This document shows positions 1 to 8,579 of a stretch of 64,000 nucleotides of DNA, in pieces. The stretch is taken from positions 31,976 through 95,975 of the forward strand of contig NZ_JAAMFN010000014.1 of NCBI RefSeq assembly GCF_013376095.1, written 5' to 3'. Position 1 is the first letter of the stretch. Each line of letters starts with the position of its first letter. Position numbers and translations under genes: made by a program. The notes under the pieces are model-generated. The model was not told the DNA's origin and did no database searches. It was given only the letters and a program-made list of their open reading frames with translations. Source of the stretch: Arthrobacter sp. SDTb3-6. GTDB lineage: Bacteria; Actinomycetota; Actinomycetes; Actinomycetales; Micrococcaceae.

Positions 1-127
1 GCTGGCCTTTGGCATATCAATCGCCATTTCCGGCGCCTGGGCCTACTACAAGCGGCAGGCGCGCCGGCGGCAGACCGAACCCAAGCGCATGCATGTGTAC
101 AGCATCAAGGATGTGGACGAAAACTAG
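1..127 (+). CDS. C-terminal end of a small membrane-associated protein (partial)
   Basis: The reading frame is open from base 2 and ends with TAG at 125-127; its start lies outside the window. The visible 41 residues begin with a hydrophobic stretch that looks like the end of a transmembrane helix, followed by an Arg/Lys-rich cytoplasmic segment and an acidic end. That order suggests a single helix with a short positively charged cytosolic tail. The stop codon shares its last base with the GTG start of the HutD gene (TAGTG), so the two are probably cotranscribed. The family cannot be named from this fragment. Confidence 0.55.
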   Translation, partial: LAFGISIAISGAWAYYKRQARRRQTEPKRMHVYSIKDVDEN

Positions 128-744
128 TGGAAATCATTCGCTACGCCTCACTCAAGCCCGCGCCCTGGGCCAACGGCGGCGGCGTCACCCGCCAGCTCGC
201 GGCCGGCACCCCGGGCTCAACCACGCTCGGCGCGGGCGCCAAGGGCGACGCCTGGGACTGGCGCATCAGCATTGCCGAGGTGGGGAAGGCGGGCCCGTTT
301 TCGGCGCTCCCCGGCATTGACCGGATCCTGACCATCATCAACGGCGAGCTCATCGCGCTGAGCATCGACGGCACCGAACAGGCCCTGGAAAAGTTCCGCC
401 CGTTCCGTTTCTCCGGCGACTCGGACACCTCCGCCAGCCTGCCCACGGGCCCGCTCACGGACCTGAACCTGATGACCCGCCGAGGCGTGTTCAAGGGTTA
501 CGCCACCATCCTGGAACTGTCCAAGAAGCGCCCGCACCCCGTGTTTGACGGCCAGTTTGCCGTGCTCCTGCAGGGCAGCGCCGACGTGGTCCAGGAATCG
601 CTGGACGACGCCGGCAACCCCTCGGGCACGCTGGTCGCCGACACCTTGGGCAGGTTCGACGCCGTGGCGGGAGCCAAGAACATGCCGCACCTCTCCGGCC
701 GCGGCTTCCTGGCCGTGCTGAGCATCGACCCCGCCGCGGGCTGA
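127..744 (+). CDS. HutD/Ves family protein
   Basis: A 205-residue protein of the HutD (Ves) cupin-like family. The N-terminus carries the family signature: a short strand, then W-A-N-G-G-G-V-T-R (about residues 14-22), and later W-D-W-R-I-S-I-A (about 44-51). Characterised relatives sit near histidine-utilisation genes and are thought to influence histidine breakdown, though their exact activity is unclear. No hut genes are visible here, so the role is open. The GTG start overlaps the preceding stop by one base. The stop codon lies inside a 14-15 bp tandem repeat that continues downstream. Family assignment is fairly secure; function is not. Confidence 0.8.
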   Translation: MEIIRYASLKPAPWANGGGVTRQLAAGTPGSTTLGAGAKGDAWDWRISIAEVGKAGPFSALPGIDRILTIINGELIALSIDGTEQALEKFRPFRFSGDSDTSASLPTGPLTDLNLMTRRGVFKGYATILELSKKRPHPVFDGQFAVLLQGSADVVQESLDDAGNPSGTLVADTLGRFDAVAGAKNMPHLSGRGFLAVLSIDPAAG

Positions 745-806
745 ACGCCCAAAAACTGAACGCCCAAACCTGAGGGCCCAAACCTGAGGGCCCAAACCTG
801 AGGGCC
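741..806. repeat. 14-15 bp tandem repeat at the end of hutD
   Basis: About 4.6 copies of a unit of the form CTGARSGCCCAAAC run head to tail: one 15-base copy (741-755), three 14-base copies (756-797) and a partial copy (798-806). The first copy contains the hutD stop codon and later copies repeat a TGA. The last copies are nearly identical, which suggests recent slippage expansion. Confidence 0.8.
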
Positions 807-818
807 AGGCCCCGCAGC

Positions 819-1025
819 CTACCCGGCGGCCGCGCCCTTCTCCCACACGACCCGGATCTTCACGCCGCCAAGGTCGGTGTGCTCAATGTTCGTCTTGATT
901 TCGGCGGGCAGCGCACCCATCTCGGCAATCCTGCGCTCGTAGCCCTGCACCAGGACGGCCAGGGACTCCTGCGTCCACTCGCCTTCGGGAACAAGTGTTG
1001 AAATCTCGACATCGCCTGCAGCCAT
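819..1025 (-). CDS. Small conserved-looking protein of unknown function
   Basis: A 68-residue reading frame starting at the ATG read from 1025. A longer frame reaches 1058, but its extra N-terminus is Arg/Trp-rich and looks like non-coding sequence. The protein is acidic and soluble, with a predicted helix holding E-S-L-A-V-L-V-Q-G-Y-E-R-R-I and an ending K-I-R-V-V-W-E-K-G. No signal peptide or membrane segment is seen. It lies alone between hutD and the helicase, convergent with hutD. No family is recognised. Confidence 0.5.
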   Translation of the reverse strand: MAAGDVEISTLVPEGEWTQESLAVLVQGYERRIAEMGALPAEIKTNIEHTDLGGVKIRVVWEKGAAAG

Positions 1026-1160
1026 GGTCCTAGCTCCCGTCCATCGGTGCGCCGGCACCCCCTCGCGGCAGGCCGGCTGTGGTTCCCACGCTAAATCCTC
1101 CGGGGCCCGGGTTCAAGCCCCCGGCGGATATCGCCTCCCTGGCCGGGCCGGTCGTTAACG

Positions 1161-1197
1161 GACGACGCCGGCACCCAAGTTGGGTGCCGGCGTCGTC
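1161..1197. terminator. Perfect 18-bp inverted repeat, likely helicase transcription end
   Basis: Arms 1161-1178 and 1180-1197 are exact reverse complements with a single central base, so the hairpin would have about 16 pairs with a small loop. It sits 21 bases past the helicase stop codon. There is only a weak T run (ATTT) on the plus side and none on the minus side, so it is a GC-rich hairpin terminator without a strong U tract, or an mRNA 3'-end stabiliser. Confidence 0.6.
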
Positions 1198-1217
1198 ATT
1201 TGCACGAAGCGTGGGGA

Positions 1218-2906
1218 TTAGCGCCCGCGGCGCTGGTTTGACGCCGGTGCCGAGGCGCGGCGCGAACCGCCGGAGCGTGCACCGCCGGAGCGGGATCCGC
1301 CGGTTCCGCCGCCGTTGGCGTTGTAGCTGCCGCCGGACGTCCCGCCGGTGGTGGAGGACCAGACGGCGGAGGAGCCGGTGCCGCGCGAAGCGCTGCGCGG
1401 GGCGTCGTTGCGGTGCGAGGAACCCTGGGGTGCGCGCTTTCCGCGGGCCACGTCGCCGTCGCGTGCCGGGCGGCCTTCACCCGAACGTGCCGGGCGGGCG
1501 GCGCCGCCGAAGCGGGCAGCCTGCGGCTGGCCTTCGCGGCGCTCGGAACGGTTTCCGGCTGCCGGAGCGTCGGCGGATACACGCCCGCGGCCGCCACGGC
1601 CGCCGCGGCCGCCGGCGCTGGGGGCTGCGCCGCGGCGGGCACGCTTGCGCTCGGCGTTGGCGCCGGTCGACGAGCCGCCGCCCTGGGCGGGCTGCTTGGC
1701 TGCCAGGAGGGCTGCGCGGGTGCGGGGGTCGACCTTCTCGGCAACCTCGCCCACCAAGGCAGCGACGGACGGCGAGGAGGCCGTAACCCGCTCAAAGGTG
1801 ACGTTCACGCCGGCAGCGCGCATCAGCTTCTTCACGTCGTTCTGCTGCTCGGGGAGCGTCAAGGTGACCACCACGCCGTCGTGCCCGGCACGGGCGGTGC
1901 GGCCGGAGCGGTGCAGGTAGGCCTTGTGCTCGGTCGGCGGGTCGACGTGGATAACGAGCTCGATGTCGTCCACGTGCACGCCGCGGGCGGCAACGTCGGT
2001 GGCGACCAGGACGCGGACGTCGCCGGAGGCGAACTCGGCCAGGTTCCGGTCACGGGCGTTCTGCGAGAGGTTCCCATGCAGGTCCACGGCGGGGATCCCG
2101 GCGTCGGTCAGGGTCTTGGCCAGCTTGCGGGCGTGGTGCTTGGTGCGCATGAACAGGATCCGGCGGCCCGCGCCGGAGGCCAGCTCCACGATGACCTGCT
2201 TCTTCACGGTGGCATCGTTGAGGACCAGCACGTGGTGCTCCATGGTGGAGACGGCTGCCTTGGGCTCGTCCACCGAGTGGGTGAGCTGGTTGGAGAGGTA
2301 GCGCTGGACAATTTTGTCCACGCCGTTGTCCAGTGTGGCGGAGAACAGCATGCGCTGGCCCTGCGTGGGCGTGGTGTCCAGCAGGCGTTTGACCACGGGC
2401 AGGAAGCCGAGATCGGCCATGTGGTCGGCCTCGTCCAGGACGGTGACCTCCACGCTTTCCAGCGACACGATGCGCTGCTTCATCAGGTCTTCGAGGCGGC
2501 CGGGGCAGGCGATCACAATGTCAACGCCGGCGCGCAGCGCCTTTTCCTGGCGGGCCTGCGAGACGCCGCCGTAGATGACGGTGGTGTTCAGCCCCATGGC
2601 CTTGGCCAGCGGCTCGATGGTGTTGTTCAGCTGGGTGGCCAGCTCGCGGGTGGGGGCCAGCACCAGGCCCATGGGGCGTCCGGGCTTGCGGAAGTACGGC
2701 GCCTCGCGCCCGGCCAGGCGGGCGACGAGCGGGATCGCGAAGGCGACGGTCTTGCCGGAGCCGGTGCGGCCGCGGCCCAGGACGTCGCGCCCGGCGAGCG
2801 TGTCCGGGAGGGTCTTGACCTGGATGGGGAATGCTTCCTCAATGCCGTTGGAGGCAAGCGAAGCAACGATTTCCTTGGGCGCGCCAAGGGCAGCAAAAGT
2901 TGTCAT
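1218..2906 (-). CDS. DEAD-box ATP-dependent RNA helicase
   Basis: A 562-residue DEAD-box helicase that would unwind RNA duplexes using ATP. The motifs appear in order: a Q-motif region before residue 30, Walker A GRTGSGKT at 46-53, APTREL at about 84-89, DEAD at 158-161 and SAT at 189-191. The C-terminal helicase lobe has ATDVAARGVH and HRSGRTARAG. Beyond about residue 400 the chain becomes a low-complexity tail rich in Arg, Gly and Ser with RGG-like repeats, as in RNA-binding tails of RhlE/DeaD-type enzymes. A purine-rich AGAAGGA lies upstream of the ATG. The long leader (2907-3128) would fit post-transcriptional control, for example by cold, but this is inference. Confidence 0.93.
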   Translation of the reverse strand: MTTFAALGAPKEIVASLASNGIEEAFPIQVKTLPDTLAGRDVLGRGRTGSGKTVAFAIPLVARLAGREAPYFRKPGRPMGLVLAPTRELATQLNNTIEPLAKAMGLNTTVIYGGVSQARQEKALRAGVDIVIACPGRLEDLMKQRIVSLESVEVTVLDEADHMADLGFLPVVKRLLDTTPTQGQRMLFSATLDNGVDKIVQRYLSNQLTHSVDEPKAAVSTMEHHVLVLNDATVKKQVIVELASGAGRRILFMRTKHHARKLAKTLTDAGIPAVDLHGNLSQNARDRNLAEFASGDVRVLVATDVAARGVHVDDIELVIHVDPPTEHKAYLHRSGRTARAGHDGVVVTLTLPEQQNDVKKLMRAAGVNVTFERVTASSPSVAALVGEVAEKVDPRTRAALLAAKQPAQGGGSSTGANAERKRARRGAAPSAGGRGGRGGRGRVSADAPAAGNRSERREGQPQAARFGGAARPARSGEGRPARDGDVARGKRAPQGSSHRNDAPRSASRGTGSSAVWSSTTGGTSGGSYNANGGGTGGSRSGGARSGGSRRASAPASNQRRGR

Positions 2907-3128
2907 GTAAAGAGGGAATCCTTCTTAAGGCGGTTCAACGGCCCACGGCCGGTTTTGACCACGGGTTCGCCGATTCAATGCCAGAGCGTGTCAACCGCGG
3001 GCGCTTCGCAGCACATCCGATGCGGGACAAGTTGAATGCGTTCATCGACGCAGAATGCGCCGTAAACGCATTAAGTATTCACATTCTATCAGGCGGACGA
3101 CGCCGGGCCGTCACCTTGGTGGGGCATC
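2907..3128 (-). promoter_or_regulatory. Leader/promoter region of the helicase gene
   Basis: No gene is seen in these 222 bases. On the minus strand an AT-rich segment around 3060-3090 contains TAGAAT, a plausible -10 hexamer. That would leave a 5' leader of roughly 170 nt before the helicase ATG. No -35 at ideal spacing is obvious. Long leaders are common on cold-responsive helicase mRNAs. Confidence 0.35.
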
Positions 3129-4121
3129 TCACCTTGGCGGCAGCGCCGTGCCGTCCAGCCGCAGCCTCCTGCCGACCCGCTTGAGGCAGGCCAGCATCAC
3201 CACGGTTTCCTGCAGTTCAATGTCCGGAATGTTCTGCTGCAGGGTCAGCTCCACGTCCATGATGTCCGCCACCGACCGCAGCCACATGATGATGGTGAAG
3301 TTGCTTCGTCCCGTGGTGGAGGCCAGGAACCTGACAAAGGGCAGCTGCCGCAGGGTGGCGGCGGCCGCCTCGTGCCGCCCGGCGGGCACCTTGGCAAACC
3401 ACTGGCACGTCACCGGATAGCCGGAGAGCGACTGTGCCATGTCGCAGCGCAGGGACAAGGTGCCCGAGCCCAGGACCCGGTTCAGCTGCCGCTGCACCGT
3501 GGCCGGCGTCCGTCCCAGCCCCCGTGCCATTGAGGCGGCGGTGGCGCGGCCGTCACGTGCCAGGAGCGGCAGCAGGTCCAGGTGGCTCGGGGGAAGGCGG
3601 CCGGGCTGGCGTTCCGGCCGGGGAGGCGGGCGCAATTGCTGCTGCTGGGCGCGTGAGAGTGCATTCAGCCGCCAGGAGCTGCCGTTGAAATGCTGGCGCG
3701 TGCACAGCGACACGTCATAGCCAAGCACGCCGTCGATCGCCCGGATGCGGGGTATGACTTCCGTGCTGAGCTGGGCCATTGAGTCCGTAATCACCGTCAG
3801 CATCAGGGCGCGGCTGCTGGCGGTCTGTTCCACCGTGATGACCTCGGCAATGGCACACAGCGCGTCCACCACCCCTGACTGGCCCTCCGTGACGGCATCC
3901 ACGCCAATGAAGGACAACGACACTTCCTGGGGGTCACCCAGCGCGTGTGCCGTAACCCAGGCGGCACCCGACGCGGCCAGGCGGTCCCAGCGGGCCGCCG
4001 CGCTGGTCGGGTGCACTCCCAGCGCGGCGCCCACGTCAACCCACCCGGCCCGCGGATCAATCTGCAGGGCATGGATGAGCGACAGGTCCTCTTCGCTCAG
4101 CGGTGCATGAAACTTTGCCAT
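3129..4121 (-). CDS. Lrp/AsnC family transcriptional regulator with tandem Lrp units
   Basis: A 330-residue regulator, about twice the usual Lrp length. The N-terminal part starts with an AsnC-type helix-turn-helix (L-I-H-A-L-Q-I-D-P-R-A-G-W) and a ligand-binding-like domain. A second AsnC-type helix-turn-helix follows (D-L-L-P-L-L-A-R-D-G-R-A) with its own C-terminal domain. Two-unit Lrp proteins of this type are common in actinobacteria beside amino-acid metabolism genes. The start at 4121 gives the standard N-terminus; an ATG at 4139 would add six residues. The gene is divergent from an amidohydrolase/transporter pair, which it probably controls. Both candidate starts lie inside an inverted-repeat operator, suggesting autoregulation. 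Confidence 0.88.
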   Translation of the reverse strand: MAKFHAPLSEEDLSLIHALQIDPRAGWVDVGAALGVHPTSAAARWDRLAASGAAWVTAHALGDPQEVSLSFIGVDAVTEGQSGVVDALCAIAEVITVEQTASSRALMLTVITDSMAQLSTEVIPRIRAIDGVLGYDVSLCTRQHFNGSSWRLNALSRAQQQQLRPPPRPERQPGRLPPSHLDLLPLLARDGRATAASMARGLGRTPATVQRQLNRVLGSGTLSLRCDMAQSLSGYPVTCQWFAKVPAGRHEAAAATLRQLPFVRFLASTTGRSNFTIIMWLRSVADIMDVELTLQQNIPDIELQETVVMLACLKRVGRRLRLDGTALPPR

Positions 4122-4166
4122 TTGATGAAATCTTTGCATAATTTCATGGATTTGGGCAGCTATGAT
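4108..4166. promoter_or_regulatory. Operator/promoter region between the Lrp gene and the amidohydrolase
   Basis: ATGAAAT (4125-4131) and ATTTCAT (4141-4147) form a perfect 7-bp inverted repeat with a 9-base A/T-rich spacer. A similar half-site ATGAAACTTTGC (4108-4119) repeats the ATGAAATCTTTGC element in direct orientation. The element covers the start of the regulator gene. A TATGAT hexamer at 4161-4166 could be the -10 for the rightward amidohydrolase operon. Symmetric AT-rich sites are typical Lrp targets; binding here is inferred. Confidence 0.5.
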
Positions 4167-4215
4167 TCAACTCACCCCACACTTTTAACCACAGCCCATC
4201 CCTTCAGGAGTTCCC

Positions 4216-5457
4216 ATGTCATTATCCGCCGCAGACCTCACCGAGGATCTTGTGCGCTTCCGCCACGAGATGCACCGGCATCCCGAAATCGGCCTGGACC
4301 TGCCCCGCACGCAGGAGCGTGTCCTGACGGCCCTGGACGGGCTGGGGTACGAAATTTCCCTGGGCACGGACACCACCTCCGTCACCGCCGTGCTGCGCGG
4401 CGGCGCCCCCGGCCACGCATCGGTGGACGGCGGCAAGCCGGTGGTGCTGCTCCGGGCGGACATGGACGCCCTGCCCGTCCAGGAACGCAGCGGCGTCAGC
4501 TACACCTCCCGCATTGACGGCGCCATGCACGCCTGCGGCCACGACCTCCACACCGCCATGCTCACCGGTGCCGCCACCCTGCTGGCGGACCGTCGCGAAC
4601 AGCTGGCCGGCGATGTGGTCCTGATGTTCCAGCCCGGCGAGGAAGGCCTCGACGGCGCGTCAGTCATGATCCGTGAGGGCGTCCTGGACGCCGCCGGCCG
4701 CCGGGCCGATGCCGCGTTCGGCATGCACGTCTTCTCCGGACTCGCCCCACACGGGCAGTTCGTCACCAAGCCCGGCGTCATGATGAGCGCCTCCGACGGC
4801 CTGGTGGTCACGGTGCTGGGCGCCGGCGGCCACGGTTCCGCCCCGCACATGGCCAAGGACCCGGTGCCCGCCGTCACCGAAATCGTCACCGCCCTGCAGG
4901 TCATGGTCACCCGCCAGTTCGACATGTTCGACCCCGTGGTGCTCAGTGTGGGCCTGCTGCAGGCCGGCACCAAGCGCAATGTCATCCCGGAATCCGCCCA
5001 CTTTGAAGCCACCATCCGCACCTTCTCGGAAGCATCCCGCGAGCGGATGCGCCTGGCCGTGCCGCGGCTGGTGAAAAACATTGCCGCCGCCCACGGACTG
5101 GACGTGGATGTTGACTACCAGACGGAATACCCCGTCAGCATCACTGACACCACCGAAACCGGGCACGCGGAGCGCATCATCTCCGGCATGTTCGACTCCG
5201 AACGCCTGACCCGCCTGGCCACCCCCATCAGCGGTTCCGAGGACTTCTCCCACGTCATGGCCGCCGTGCCCGGCACGTTCATCGGCCTCAGCGCCGTTGC
5301 ACCGGGCGCGGACCACACCGCCACGGCCTTCAACCACTCCCCCCACGCCACGTTCGACGACGCCGTCCTCACCGACGGTGCCGCCCTCTACGCCGAGCTG
5401 GCCACCAGCCGCCTGGCTTCCCTCTCCACCGCTTCCCCGGCACTCGCCGCACTCTAA
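4216..5457 (+). CDS. M20 family amidohydrolase (N-acyl/IAA-amino acid hydrolase type)
   Basis: A 413-residue cytosolic metallohydrolase of the HipO/AbgB/IAA-amino-acid hydrolase group, which removes acyl groups from N-acylated amino acids. Metal-binding residues are visible in HACGHDLHTAML (about 105-116), in QPGEEG (catalytic Glu pair) and in the C-terminal SEDFSH motif. The length matches the family. It begins 8 bases after GGAG and is followed 18 bases later by an MHS transporter, so substrate uptake and hydrolysis are probably coupled. The divergent Lrp-type gene is the likely regulator. The exact acyl-amino acid cannot be read from the sequence. Confidence 0.9.
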   Translation: MSLSAADLTEDLVRFRHEMHRHPEIGLDLPRTQERVLTALDGLGYEISLGTDTTSVTAVLRGGAPGHASVDGGKPVVLLRADMDALPVQERSGVSYTSRIDGAMHACGHDLHTAMLTGAATLLADRREQLAGDVVLMFQPGEEGLDGASVMIREGVLDAAGRRADAAFGMHVFSGLAPHGQFVTKPGVMMSASDGLVVTVLGAGGHGSAPHMAKDPVPAVTEIVTALQVMVTRQFDMFDPVVLSVGLLQAGTKRNVIPESAHFEATIRTFSEASRERMRLAVPRLVKNIAAAHGLDVDVDYQTEYPVSITDTTETGHAERIISGMFDSERLTRLATPISGSEDFSHVMAAVPGTFIGLSAVAPGADHTATAFNHSPHATFDDAVLTDGAALYAELATSRLASLSTASPALAAL

Positions 5458-5475
5458 CTTTTCGAAGGCATCCCC

Positions 5476-6813
5476 ATGAAATCAACAATCCACCCCACCA
5501 CCGGGACGGGCACCGTGTCCGGCACGCCAACGAAGCGCCGCGGACTGGCCAAGACGCTCGTCGGCACCGGCATCGGCAACGCCGTCGAATGGTACGACTG
5601 GGCCGTCTACGCCACCTTCACCCCCTTCCTGGCCGGGGCCCTGTTCAGCAAGGCGGACAAGACGTCGGCCGTGCTGGCGACCCTCGCCATCTTCGCCGTG
5701 GGCTTCATCGCCCGGCCCTTCGGCGGCTTTGTGTTCGGCTGGATCGGCGACCGGATCGGGCGCAAGTCCTCCATGACCCTGGCCGTCGGCCTGGCGTCGG
5801 CCGGCAGCCTGTTGATCGCCGTCGCCCCCGGCTACGCCCAGGTGGGCGCACTGGCCTCGGCCACCCTGCTGGTGGCCCGCCTCCTGCAGGGGCTGGCGCA
5901 CGGCGGCGAGCTGCCGTCGTCGCAAACGTACCTGTCCGAGATGGCGCCGAAGGAGAAGCGCGGCCTGTGGGCCACCCTGATCTACACCTCCGGCACCGCC
6001 GGAATCCTGTTCGGCACGCTGCTCGGCGCCACCATGACGCTGGTCCTGCCCAAGGTGGACATGCAGGCGTGGGGCTGGCGCGTGCCGTTTGCCGTGGGTG
6101 CGGCCCTGGGCCTGTACGCCCTGTACATGCGCTCACGCCTCCATGAGTCCGAGGTCTTCACCGATGAGGACACCAAGGCCAAGCGTGCCCCGATCTGGCC
6201 CCAAATTGTCCGTTACCGCAAGCAGGCCCTGCAGGTCATCGGCCTGACCGTCGGCTTGACCGTTGTCTACTACATCTGGGGAGTCGTGGCCCCCAGCCAC
6301 GCGGCCACGGACCTGGGCATGGACCGCGGTGCCGCGTTGTGGGCAAGTGTCATCGGAAACCTCGTCTTCATCGCCGCCCTGCCGTTCTGGGGCATGCTGT
6401 CGGACCGGATCGGACGCAAGAAGGTGCTGTGGATCAGCGCCCTTGGCGCCGCCGTCATGCACTTCCCGATGACCTGGCTGCTCAAGGACCAGCCGTGGGA
6501 GCTGGCCGTGAGCATGTCCGTCATGCTCATCTTCATCGCCGGCAGCGCCGCGATTGTGCCGGCGGTCTACGCCGAACTGTTCCCCACCAGCATCCGCACC
6601 GTTGGCGTGGGCGTCCCCTACTCCATCTGCGTGGCGGTCTTTGGCGGCACGGCACCGTACCTGCAGTCGTGGCTGGGGACCATGCACCTGGGCGTCATGT
6701 TCAGCGTCTACGCCGTGGTCCTGCTGCTGATCAGCTCCGTGTTCATCTTCACCATCCCGGAGACCCGCGGCAAGGACCTGTCCGAGGACCCCGCGGTGGC
6801 AGCGGCCGCATGA
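5476..6813 (+). CDS. MFS transporter, metabolite:H+ symporter (MHS) family
   Basis: A 445-residue, 12-helix secondary transporter of the MHS group (proline/betaine, ketoglutarate and shikimate permeases). The diagnostic start of helix 1, G-N-A-V-E-W-Y-D-W, lies at about residues 36-44. The conserved loop G-W-I-G-D-R-I-G-R-K-S follows helix 2, and a second copy, L-S-D-R-I-G-R-K-K, opens the second half. It probably imports the substrate of the amidohydrolase just upstream or a product-related acid. A strong intrinsic terminator follows at 6835-6888, ending this two-gene operon. Confidence 0.9.
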   Translation: MKSTIHPTTGTGTVSGTPTKRRGLAKTLVGTGIGNAVEWYDWAVYATFTPFLAGALFSKADKTSAVLATLAIFAVGFIARPFGGFVFGWIGDRIGRKSSMTLAVGLASAGSLLIAVAPGYAQVGALASATLLVARLLQGLAHGGELPSSQTYLSEMAPKEKRGLWATLIYTSGTAGILFGTLLGATMTLVLPKVDMQAWGWRVPFAVGAALGLYALYMRSRLHESEVFTDEDTKAKRAPIWPQIVRYRKQALQVIGLTVGLTVVYYIWGVVAPSHAATDLGMDRGAALWASVIGNLVFIAALPFWGMLSDRIGRKKVLWISALGAAVMHFPMTWLLKDQPWELAVSMSVMLIFIAGSAAIVPAVYAELFPTSIRTVGVGVPYSICVAVFGGTAPYLQSWLGTMHLGVMFSVYAVVLLLISSVFIFTIPETRGKDLSEDPAVAAAA

Positions 6814-6834
6814 GGCACTGAAGCCGAGCTGCCC

Positions 6835-6888
6835 GGGCCGCCGGCAATGCACCACTCGTGAAGTGGCGCATTGCCGGCGGCCCCTTTT
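6835..6888 (+). terminator. Strong intrinsic terminator after the MHS transporter
   Basis: A perfect 16-bp stem (6835-6850 with 6868-6883) encloses a second 5-bp stem (CCACT/AGTGG) and is followed by CTTTT. This is the clearest rho-independent terminator in the left half of the window. Confidence 0.88.
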
Positions 6889-6947
6889 GCGCGGGATCAA
6901 ACCTCGCGCGGGATCAAAGTCCGGCTGCCCCGGTAGGCTTGACTGCG

Positions 6948-7850
6948 ATGAGTGAAACCCCAGCCTCCGCACACCGCTGCCCGCAAAACCCGCCGAAGGC
7001 GCCACGCAGCCAGGACGGCAGCGCCCGCCCCATCACGCCGGGCAGCCAGGCGGCGGAAGGCACCTACCGCACCCAGCCGGTGTCCTTTGTGCGCCGTGGA
7101 ACCCGCTTGCAGGGGCGCCGCCAAAAGGCCTGGGACGACCACTCCGCACGGCTCGCGGTGGACATCCCCCGCCACATTGCCGACACCTCCGTGCACCCCG
7201 ACTACGTCTTTGACGCAGCGGCGGAATTTGGCCGGACGGCACCGCTGGTGGTGGAGATCGGCTCCGGACTGGGCGAGGCCGTGGTGCACGCCGCGGCGGA
7301 AAACCCGGACAAGGACTTCCTGGCTGTGGAGGTCTACACGCCGGGGCTGGCCCAGACCATCCAAAAGATTGTTGCCGCGGACCTGGGCAACGTCCGCGTC
7401 GTGCAGGCCAACGCACCCGAGGTCCTGGGCACCATGCTCCCGGCCGGCTCCGTCAGCGAGGTGTGGGTGTTTTTCCCGGACCCGTGGCACAAGACGAAGC
7501 ACAACAAGCGCCGCATGGTGAAGGATTCCTTCGCCCCGCTCGTGGCCCGCGTGCTGGCCCCCGGCGGGCTCTGGCGCCTGGCCACCGACTGGTCCGCCTA
7601 TGCCGGGCAGATGCGTGCCGTGGGCGCCGGCTCCCCGGACTTTGTGAACGTGCACGACGGCGAACGCACCGGCCCCGCCAGCCCCCTCACCCGGGCGCGG
7701 CTCACCGGCGTCGACTGTGAACAAAGCGACGAGCCGGACGCCGAGGGCGGGTGGGCGCCGCGCTTTGACGGGCGCATCCTGACCAGCTTTGAAAACAAGG
7801 CGCACAAGGCCGGGCGCGTCATCTTCGACCTCACCTTCCGGCGGAAGTAG
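6948..7850 (+). CDS. trmB: tRNA (guanine-N7-)-methyltransferase
   Basis: A 300-residue SAM-dependent methyltransferase that forms m7G46 in tRNA. The SAM-binding motif V-E-I-G-S-G-L-G-E lies near residue 100. The family signature P-D-P-W-H-K-T-K-H-N-K-R-R follows about 80 residues later, and the chain ends with the typical T-S-F-E-N-K-A segment. The start at 6948 (ATGAGTGAAACC) is preferred over the ATG at 6858, because the upstream stretch overlaps the preceding terminator region. The N-terminus is longer than in E. coli, as is usual in actinobacteria. The next gene starts 5 bases later with GTG. Confidence 0.93.
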   Translation: MSETPASAHRCPQNPPKAPRSQDGSARPITPGSQAAEGTYRTQPVSFVRRGTRLQGRRQKAWDDHSARLAVDIPRHIADTSVHPDYVFDAAAEFGRTAPLVVEIGSGLGEAVVHAAAENPDKDFLAVEVYTPGLAQTIQKIVAADLGNVRVVQANAPEVLGTMLPAGSVSEVWVFFPDPWHKTKHNKRRMVKDSFAPLVARVLAPGGLWRLATDWSAYAGQMRAVGAGSPDFVNVHDGERTGPASPLTRARLTGVDCEQSDEPDAEGGWAPRFDGRILTSFENKAHKAGRVIFDLTFRRK

Positions 7851-7855
7851 GCGCC

Positions 7856-8455
7856 GTGGCACAGGCCCCGCAGCCCGGTATCCGCAGCTGGCAGGAAATG
7901 CTGGACTGGATGGCGGGGCTGCTGCTGCGCCGGACCGGACACGATGTGCCGTGGTGGCTGGCCGCCGTCCGCGGTGCAGGGCCTGCCTCGGAAGCCGCCG
8001 CCCGGGCGTGGCTGGCGGAAAACGGGGTCACCGGCTACGCGCAAAACCCCGTCATGTGGGAACTGTTCGGCTATCCGGACTTCTTTCTCAAGGACGCCGC
8101 CGAACTGCTTGAGGGCCAGTACGCGGACCGGCCGCAGCTGCGGCCCATTGCCGACGCCGTCATTGCCCTGGCCCTGGGCTGGGCCGGGGACGGCACCGGC
8201 CAAGCCACCGTCCAGCTGCGCAAGACGTACGTTTCGCTCAACACGCCGCGGCGGAAATTTGCCCAGGTCACGCCCACCAGCAAGTCGGCTGTGGACATTT
8301 TCCTGCGCCTGGACGAACCGGCCGGGGGCCTGCTGGAGGCCGTCAAAACCCGTCCCGACGACGCCTTCCGCCTCAGGGTCCGCCTGCGCACGACGGCCGA
8401 CGTCACGGCGGAAGTTGCCGCAATCCTGCTCCGGGCCTACCGCGCCAACGCCTGA
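7856..8455 (+). CDS. DUF4287/DUF5655-type protein
   Basis: A 199-residue soluble protein starting at GTG, 5 bases after trmB. The N-terminal 70 residues follow a DUF4287-like pattern: S-W-Q-E-M, then T-G-H-D-V-P-W-W, then A-W-L-A-E-N-G-V-T-G-Y-A. The C-terminal part (R-K-T-Y-V-S-L-N-T-P-R-R-K-F-A and R-L-R-V-R-L) resembles DUF5655, which often pairs with it. No catalytic motif or membrane segment is seen. Function is unknown; cotranscription with trmB is likely. Confidence 0.7.
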   Translation: MAQAPQPGIRSWQEMLDWMAGLLLRRTGHDVPWWLAAVRGAGPASEAAARAWLAENGVTGYAQNPVMWELFGYPDFFLKDAAELLEGQYADRPQLRPIADAVIALALGWAGDGTGQATVQLRKTYVSLNTPRRKFAQVTPTSKSAVDIFLRLDEPAGGLLEAVKTRPDDAFRLRVRLRTTADVTAEVAAILLRAYRANA

Positions 8456-8579
8456 CCGGGCCGGCACTGCAGGAGCCCGGGCCGGGCGCGGGATGAAACC
8501 GAGGGGCATTGCCACGTAAGATTGGTTAGATGTGGTTCCCCGATTGGGGCCGCGCAAATCCGCCAGGAAGACTCCATAC

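Noticed and set aside
1080..1125. A T-arm-like GGGTTCAAGCCC segment suggesting a tRNA
   Set aside because: No matching acceptor, D arm or anticodon arm can be placed upstream, and the T stem has a mismatch. It is better read as a short GC hairpin.
1413..3035. Long open frame on the plus strand opposite the helicase gene
   Set aside because: It is the antisense shadow of the DEAD-box helicase, with low-complexity Gly/Ala/Arg composition and no ribosome-binding site.
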